Below, piece by piece: positions 15,438-19,404 of a stretch of 19,404 bases of DNA. A model generated the notes under the pieces. That model did no database searches, was not told the DNA's origin, and was given only the letters and a program-made list of their open reading frames with translations. The first letter of the stretch is position 1. Each line of letters begins with the position of its first letter. The stretch is taken from contig WOUX01000010.1 of the NCBI GenBank assembly GCA_009773075.1, positions 1-19,404 on the forward strand. Direction: 5' to 3'. A program made the position numbers and the translations under genes. The stretch is from a bacterium (GTDB taxonomy: Bacteria; Desulfobacterota; UBA8473).

Positions 15438-16103
15438 TTATCTTTCTCTTAATTGCCGTCCTTTCTTTACCGCTGGGCCCCTAGAAGGTTCAGGAACATC
15501 TTCCTTTTCATATAAATCCTTCGTTGTATCGTCTTCCTTCTTCTTATAAATTACCTTCCTTTTGGATGGCCTTAACTTTATTGGGTCTTCAGCCTCTCTC
15601 TTTGTAATTTTTTTGCCAGGTTTTACCCTCGCCCGATCTTCATCCTCTTCTATTTCCGCAAGTCTTTTTAAATCCTTCTTCCTCCTTAGAAGCTCGGTTT
15701 CAATACTAACGGGCTCAGGTACCACTTTTCCTGGTTCAATCGCTTTTCCTTCGATAGGTTCTCCCCTTTTTTCGACAATTTCTTCTGGTGCAGTTGAAGG
15801 AGGAACCATATGTGGCAAAGGTTCTTCAACTTTTGGTAATTCAGCTTTAACAGGCTCGGCATCCAACGTTTCAATGTCTGGTTCTATCTTTTTCATCCTT
15901 CTACGAATAACCGTAGGCTTTACTCTCTTTTCAATAAGTTCCTGAGCTTTAACTCCAGCAAGATGATTTTTAATCACCTCAATTTTTTCTTCCTCAATAG
16001 AACTCATGTGGTTCTTAGCCTCTATGCCCATCTTTTCAAGCTCACCAATGAATTCATTGTTTGTCATCCCCAATTCTTGAGCCAACTCATACACTCTAAC
16101 CAT
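15438..16103 (-). CDS. infB: Translation initiation factor IF-2, N-terminal piece of split infB
   Basis: Begins MVRVYELAQELGMTNNEFI, the IF2N fold (about 1-52), then runs into a long charged, proline-rich linker (about 65-210) typical of IF-2. It ends GRQLRER at a TAA where the linker should pass into the second IF2N-like segment. The sequence immediately upstream of that TAA is in phase with the GTPase half after a single-base shift. The SD GGGGGGA precedes ATG 16103, which lies 26 bases after nusA. Alone this piece would have no GTPase or tRNA-binding activity. Confidence 0.88.
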   Translation of the reverse strand: MVRVYELAQELGMTNNEFIGELEKMGIEAKNHMSSIEEEKIEVIKNHLAGVKAQELIEKRVKPTVIRRRMKKIEPDIETLDAEPVKAELPKVEEPLPHMVPPSTAPEEIVEKRGEPIEGKAIEPGKVVPEPVSIETELLRRKKDLKRLAEIEEDEDRARVKPGKKITKREAEDPIKLRPSKRKVIYKKKEDDTTKDLYEKEDVPEPSRGPAVKKGRQLRER

Positions 16104-16129
16104 TCTATCCCCCCAAAAGGAACATAGTT

Positions 16130-17440
16130 CTACTTCGCCTTATCTTTCTCTCCGCTTGCTAACGATATATCTTTTGTCGGGTTCTCACCGCTTTTTTCTA
16201 AGTCCTTTTGCTTTAAGTATTCTTCAGTGGTTTTTTTAAGTCTATCGGCTTTTTTCTCACCTATACCCTCTACCTTGGTAAGCTCCTCAATACTTGCACT
16301 AAAAATGTCATATGCTGAAAAAAACCCCCCATTAAATAAAGCACCTGCTGTAGAATAGCCTATCCCAGGAATATCAATAAGGGCATTATGTATGTCTTCT
16401 GAAATTCCAGCAACTTTTGATTCACTCTTGATATCTATCTTCCAACCTGTAAGTCTGGCAGCCAAACGTACATTTTGTCCTTTCTTCCCAATAGCTAAAG
16501 ATAACTGATCATCAGCAACAATGACCTCCATTGTCTTCCCTGAATCATCAATTATCACTTCAGAAATCTCTGCAGGAGACAAGGCATTACATACAAATTT
16601 AGCCGGATCATCACTCCATGGAACTATATCTATCTTCTCTCCATGCAACTCTTGTACAACACTTCGTACTCGAGAACCCTTCATACCTACGCAAGCACCG
16701 ACTGGATCAACATCCAAATCCTCCGAGTAGACTGCTATTTTAGCTCTGCTGCCCGGTTCCCTCACAGCACCTTTAATCTTCACAATTTGCTCAGAAATCT
16801 CTGGAACTTCAACCTCAAATAGCCTTATAAGCAATCCTGGGTGTGTCCTCGAAAGAATGATCTGTGGCCCCTTGGAAGACTTGAGAATGTCCAAGATATA
16901 GGCTTTAATTCGGTTCCCCTGAGTATAGACCTCTTTTGACACCTGCTCATGGGGTGGAAGGATAGCCTCTGATCTTCCCAAGTTAACAATTATGTTGTTT
17001 CTGTCAATACGATGGATAATACCATTAACCAGTTCCCCTTTACGATCTTTGTAGTCGTTATAAACATTCTCTCTTTCGGCATCCCTAACCTTTTGAATTA
17101 TAACCTGCTTAGCAGTTTGAGCCGATATCCTGCCAAATGTACCTACATCCATTTTTATACCAAGGCTATCACCAATCTCGACTCCGGGATCCAGTTCAAC
17201 AGCTTCTTCAAAAGATATTTCTACACGCAGGTCTTTAACCTCATTCACTACAGTTTTAAATTCAAACAGTTCAACTTCTCCCAGTTCTTCATTAAAGTTG
17301 GCTTCAATCTCTTGATAGGGCCCAAATTTCTTTTTGGCCGCTGTCAACATAGCAGATTCCAAAGCTTCTATAAGTATTTCTCTGTTAATTCCCTTGGTTT
17401 TTCCAACTTCATCAATCAAACGGGTCAGGTCCGAAATCAC
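16130..17440 (-). CDS. nusA: Transcription termination/antitermination factor NusA
   Basis: A 436-residue NusA: RNA-polymerase-binding N-terminal domain (about 1-125), S1 domain (about 133-200, GELVNGIIHRIDRNNIIVNL), KH1 (VGACVGMKGSRVRSVVQELHGEKID), KH2 (LAIGKKGQNVRLAARLTGWKIDI) and a C-terminal helix-hairpin-helix region (about 352-412, IPGIGYSTAGALFNGGF, VEGIGEKKADRL). The HhH tail is a common extension outside gamma-proteobacteria. The start is GTG 17440 with AAGGGAG 8 bases upstream. The SD begins only about 20 bases from a heptad inverted repeat that separates nusA from the rimP remnant. NusA represses its own operon in E. coli through the leader; see the leader at 18025-18099. Confidence 0.97.
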   Translation of the reverse strand: MISDLTRLIDEVGKTKGINREILIEALESAMLTAAKKKFGPYQEIEANFNEELGEVELFEFKTVVNEVKDLRVEISFEEAVELDPGVEIGDSLGIKMDVGTFGRISAQTAKQVIIQKVRDAERENVYNDYKDRKGELVNGIIHRIDRNNIIVNLGRSEAILPPHEQVSKEVYTQGNRIKAYILDILKSSKGPQIILSRTHPGLLIRLFEVEVPEISEQIVKIKGAVREPGSRAKIAVYSEDLDVDPVGACVGMKGSRVRSVVQELHGEKIDIVPWSDDPAKFVCNALSPAEISEVIIDDSGKTMEVIVADDQLSLAIGKKGQNVRLAARLTGWKIDIKSESKVAGISEDIHNALIDIPGIGYSTAGALFNGGFFSAYDIFSASIEELTKVEGIGEKKADRLKKTTEEYLKQKDLEKSGENPTKDISLASGEKDKAK

Positions 17441-17460
17441 TTTTTAATCTCCCTTGTCTT

Positions 17461-17528
17461 AGCGTTCAGGAGTCAGCAGTCAGGTTCCAGCCCCTAGAAT
17501 AATATTCGGAAGCTGAAGACTGAACGCT
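17461..17528. repeat. Inverted repeat with 7-nt periodicity between rimP and nusA
   Basis: AGCGTTCAG (17461-17469) is the exact complement of CTGAACGCT (17520-17528), 50 bases apart. Inside and beyond, each arm is a run of degenerate 7-mers: GGAGTCA-GCAGTCA on the left, AGCTGAA-GACTGAA-CGCTGAT-AGCAGAA-AGCTAAG on the right (17511-17545). No reading frame lies between the arms. It looks like a minimal non-coding relative of the four-helix-bundle element at 6056. Confidence 0.55.
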
Positions 17529-17618
17529 GATAGCAGAAAGCTAAGAGACATTGTTTAGGATTTATTTTTAAAAGAAACTTGACTGCTTGTTATTGACATT
17601 GATTAAAGTGTTCACAGT

Positions 17619-17765
17619 TCAAAACTCGTATATTAAATTGGCTTCCGATATCTTATTGAAAGGCAAATTGATAATTTCATCTCCAACCTTAATTTTTACC
17701 ACCCCATCTTTATAATCCAAAAGCCTACCTTTAAAATTCTTCCATCTACCTATTGGATCGTCTAC
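17619..17765 (-). pseudogene. rimP: C-terminal remnant of rimP after an in-frame stop
   Basis: Directly after the TAA at 17766-17768, and in the same frame, 48 codons read DPIGRWKNFKGRLLDYKDGV and on to ISEANLIYEF, then TGA (17619-17621). This is the RimP C-terminal SH3-like domain. The roughly 25-30 residues that normally join the halves, including the highly conserved SSPGLDRPL segment, are missing, so a deletion joined the ends and created the stop. No SD or start precedes the fragment. Confidence 0.8.
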
Positions 17766-18005
17766 TTAAGAAACCTCTAACACGTAGGAATGGGGAATTG
17801 GCTCGCCTATATCCATCAGATGACTTGTCTGTCGGCTAATATTAGAACAATCATCTATTGTTACTCCTCCTTCTTTATCGATATAAAGCCTTAAAACCCA
17901 CCCCCCTCTTTCTCTCCTGTACTCAATGTGCACAAGTTCCATGCCCTCAGCTATAACAATCGGCTCTACTATCTCTCTTACAGATTCCAGAATATCAGCA
18001 GACAT
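17766..18005 (-). CDS. rimP: Ribosome maturation factor RimP, N-terminal half only (gene broken)
   Basis: RimP helps mature the 30S subunit. The 79 residues begin MSADILESVREIVEPIVIAEGMELVHIEY and end PHSYVLEVS, which is precisely where RimP continues SSPGLDRPL. Full-length family members are about 150 residues. The frame stops with TAA, and a C-terminal domain follows in phase (17619-17765). The N-terminal domain is well preserved, which suggests recent damage or an assembly fault and not old decay. No SD precedes ATG 18005. It opens the nusA-infB operon, downstream of a structured leader. Confidence 0.82.
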   Translation of the reverse strand: MSADILESVREIVEPIVIAEGMELVHIEYRRERGGWVLRLYIDKEGGVTIDDCSNISRQTSHLMDIGEPIPHSYVLEVS

Positions 18006-18024
18006 TGTTGCTCATTTGGGGGTT

Positions 18025-18099
18025 GGGGTCGCACTAAAACCCCTTTTATAATAAAAAAGTGGGCTTTAAGCCCACTTTTAGTGAACTTTAATAAATTGA
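18025..18099 (-). promoter_or_regulatory. Structured leader of the rimP-nusA-infB operon (attenuator candidate)
   Basis: The transcript expected from the promoter at 18107-18135 starts near 18099 and at once meets an intrinsic terminator (18055-18079). Downstream, TTTTAGTG (minus; plus 18032-18039) is fully complementary to CACTAAAA (plus 18076-18083), which includes the four A's at the base of the terminator stem. A third stem, GGGG (18043-18040) with CCCC (18028-18025), uses the same downstream segment as its loop. The folds compete. A conserved terminator-containing rimP leader is known in proteobacteria; assignment of this one to that class is inferred from position and shape. Confidence 0.5.
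18055..18079 (-). terminator. Intrinsic terminator/attenuator hairpin upstream of rimP
   Basis: AAAAGTGGGCTT and its complement AAGCCCACTTTT form a near-perfect stem with a minimal loop. On the minus strand it is followed by TTTTTTATTAT. On plus a shorter T4 follows, so it may act both ways, though no plus-strand gene needs it. It lies 120 bases after tRNA-Gly and 50 bases before rimP, so it can end the tRNA transcript, attenuate the operon, or both. Confidence 0.75.
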
Positions 18100-18106
18100 C
18101 ATTTAA

Positions 18107-18135
18107 AAAATAACACGAAATTCCATAAGTTGCAA
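18107..18135 (-). promoter_or_regulatory. Promoter for the rimP-nusA-infB operon
   Basis: On the minus strand, TTGCAA (18135-18130), a 17-bp spacer and TATTTT (18112-18107) form a fair sigma70-type promoter between tRNA-Gly and rimP. Transcription would begin near 18099, about 20 bases before the terminator stem. Confidence 0.5.
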
Positions 18136-18198
18136 GAAAAAAATGTTTGATTTAAGAAATGAACCCATAGCTTATTAGGTTTCCTCTTTGATTAAAAG

Positions 18199-18274
18199 TG
18201 GAGCGGGCAACGGGATTCGAACCCGCGACACCAAGCTTGGGAAGCTTGTACTCTACCAGCTGAGCTATGCCCGC
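18199..18274 (-). tRNA. tRNA-Gly(CCC)
   Basis: Seventy-six bases including an encoded CCA. Acceptor GCGGGCA pairs with TGCCCGC; D arm GCTC/GAGT; anticodon stem CAAGC/GCTTG around loop TTCCCAA gives anticodon CCC (reads GGG). The T arm GCGGG-TTCGAAT-CCCGT is canonical, with discriminator T. All stems pair, with G-U only at the D-stem and T-stem ends. It is upstream of rimP on the same strand; a tRNA ahead of rimP-nusA-infB also occurs in E. coli (metY). Confidence 0.96.
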
Positions 18275-18310
18275 TCACTATATGAGTATTCTAATTCCAG
18301 ATATGTTGTA

Positions 18311-18339
18311 ATTCTATTAAATATTTAAAATTTAGTCAA
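18311..18339 (-). promoter_or_regulatory. Promoter of tRNA-Gly
   Basis: On the minus strand, TTGACT (18339-18334), a 17-bp very AT-rich spacer and TAGAAT (18316-18311) lie about 36 bases before the tRNA 5' end. Strength and placement suit a stable RNA promoter. Confidence 0.6.
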
Positions 18340-18416
18340 CGATTATTTAACAAGGCAGTAGCCTGTGGCTAGTTCAACAACTATCTTTGCTCTTTCCCCC
18401 ATTTGGTTAAAAGATG

Positions 18417-18446
18417 TTGACAACCAGCAGTATAGTTCGTTAGTAT
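18417..18446 (+). promoter_or_regulatory. Promoter of ilvD
   Basis: TTGACA (18417-18422), an 18-bp spacer and TAGTAT (18441-18446) lie about 55 bases upstream of the ilvD start. No leader peptide rich in branched-chain codons and no terminator is visible between promoter and start, so classic ilv attenuation is not apparent. A small TAGCC-TGT-GGCTA palindrome (18359-18371) is upstream. Confidence 0.5.
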
Positions 18447-18499
18447 ATTCAGGTAGGCACAGAGGCACAAAGAAAAAATAGAACAGGAGGAAGACTGCA

Positions 18500-19404
18500 A
18501 TGCGAAGCGACTTAATGAAGAAAGGATTAGAAAAAGCTCCCCATCGTTCTCTTTTTAAGGCTATGGGTTATACTGACGAAGAAATCACACGTCCTATTAT
18601 TGGAGTCGCAAACTCTCAAAGCGAGATTATCCCTGGACACATACATCTCAGAGATATTGCCGAATCGGTGAAGGCAGGCATTAGATTGGCTGGAGGAACC
18701 CCAGTGGAGTTCTCTACTATAGGTGTGTGCGATGGTATAGCCATGAACCATCAGGGCATGAAATACTCCCTTGCCAGCAGAGAACTTATTGCAGACTCTA
18801 TAGAGATTATGGCATGTGCCCATCCCTTTGATGCATTGGTTATGATACCCAACTGTGATAAGATTGTGCCGGGGATGTTAATGGCTGCATTGAGGCTGAA
18901 TATTCCAGCTATAGTAATCAGTGGTGGTCCAATGCTTACAGGAAAGAGACGGGGGCAAAATATTGATCTCGTCACAATTTTCGAGGGGGTTGGGGCGGTT
19001 AAATCAGGCAAAATGAGTGAAGATGAGCTAAAAGAACTGGAGGATATAGCATGTCCGGGCTGCGGTTCATGTGCGGGGATGTTTACTGCCAACTCCATGA
19101 ACTGTTTAACGGAAGCACTAGGACTGGGACTTCCAGGAAATGGTACTATTCCAGCAGTTTATGCAGCCAGGCGGAGGCTTGCAAAGCTTGCCGGCAAAAA
19201 GATAATGGAACTCCTCGAAAAAAATATACGGCCAAGGGACATAGCCAATATATCAGCTTTCAGGAATGCTATTGCAGTAGATATGGCTTTGGGCTGTTCT
19301 ACTAATACTGTTTTACATGTCCCTGCCCTCGCCCATGAGGCCAAGCTAAACTTGGAGTTGGATGTATTCAATGAAATGAGCGACAAAACTCCTCATTTGT
19401 GTAG
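18500..19404 (+). CDS. ilvD: Dihydroxy-acid dehydratase (partial, runs off the right edge)
   Basis: Dehydrates 2,3-dihydroxy-3-methylbutanoate and -pentanoate to the 2-keto acids of valine and isoleucine synthesis, using an Fe-S cluster and Mg2+. About 301 codons are present of a family length near 555, all in one open frame. It starts MRSDLMKKGLEKAPHRSLF. Visible motifs are STIGVCDGIAMNHQGMKYSL, IPNCDKIVPGM (one cluster cysteine), CPGCGSCAGMFTANSMNCL (second cysteine and signature) and FRNAIAVDMALGCSTNTVLH. AGGAGG (18485-18490) lies 9 bases before ATG 18500. It is divergent from tRNA-Gly. Downstream ilv genes may follow outside the window. Confidence 0.96.
   Translation, partial: MRSDLMKKGLEKAPHRSLFKAMGYTDEEITRPIIGVANSQSEIIPGHIHLRDIAESVKAGIRLAGGTPVEFSTIGVCDGIAMNHQGMKYSLASRELIADSIEIMACAHPFDALVMIPNCDKIVPGMLMAALRLNIPAIVISGGPMLTGKRRGQNIDLVTIFEGVGAVKSGKMSEDELKELEDIACPGCGSCAGMFTANSMNCLTEALGLGLPGNGTIPAVYAARRRLAKLAGKKIMELLEKNIRPRDIANISAFRNAIAVDMALGCSTNTVLHVPALAHEAKLNLELDVFNEMSDKTPHLC

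Noticed and set aside
15438..15484. Programmed -1 frameshift in infB
   Set aside because: AAGAAAGG does not fit the X XXY YYZ slippery pattern in the zero frame, and I see no strong downstream stem; plain base loss is simpler.
17012..17497. A 161-codon open frame on plus, antisense to nusA
   Set aside because: It is wholly explained by the conserved nusA reading on the other strand and resembles no protein family.
17766..17768. Recoded stop (selenocysteine or pyrrolysine) in rimP
   Set aside because: The stop is TAA, which neither system uses, and conserved residues are physically missing at the junction.

Overview
The window looks like a chromosomal piece of a low-GC, anaerobic, uncultured bacterium, most likely Desulfobacterota/deltaproteobacterial. 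This rests on an oxygen-sensitive class III ribonucleotide reductase, a deoxyhypusine-synthase-like protein, and a nusA-infB-DUF503-rbfA-nrnA-truB-rpsO-pnp-M16 operon of the kind familiar from that group. The taxonomic call is inference; no 16S or other decisive marker is present.

Layout. (1) 1-771, minus: a P-loop ATPase of the Sll1717-like type, frameshifted just after Walker A and cut by the window edge. (2) 1038-4757, plus: an anaerobic dNTP-synthesis cluster, nrdD - small CxxC redoxin - orphan receiver-domain protein - NrdG-like radical SAM activase. Its promoter carries two NrdR-box-like sites 31 bp apart. (3) 4845-5892, plus: a monocistronic SDR of the MFE-2/(3R)-hydroxyacyl-CoA dehydrogenase type with its own promoter and a 12-bp hairpin after it. 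(4) 6056-6228: a collapsed IVS/four-helix-bundle-type element whose inverted repeats flank only the C-terminal tail of its protein. (5) 6262-7212, plus: a deoxyhypusine-synthase-like gene. (6) 18005 down to 7215, minus: the translation and RNA-decay operon rimP(broken)-nusA-infB(split)-DUF503-rbfA-nrnA-truB-rpsO-pnp-M16 peptidase. It has its own promoter and a structured, terminator-containing leader. (7) tRNA-Gly(CCC) on minus with its own promoter, then ilvD on plus, running off the right edge.

How the genes work together. Block 2 makes dNTPs without oxygen: NrdD is the reductase, NrdG installs its glycyl radical, and the redoxin is a plausible electron donor. Block 6 couples transcription elongation (NusA), translation initiation (IF-2), 30S maturation (RimP, RbfA, S15), tRNA modification (TruB) and RNA turnover (PNPase, then NrnA for the shortest fragments).

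Most notable: four genes are damaged (ATPase frameshift, NrdG C-terminal loss, infB frameshift, rimP internal deletion plus in-frame stop); short inverted repeats with 7-8 nt internal periodicity recur between genes; and the rimP leader can form competing structures around a terminator. I see no CRISPR array, phage, integron or transposase gene. I did not find a clearly new multi-gene system. The best candidates for something under-described are the small repeat family and the redoxin/receiver-containing nrd cluster.
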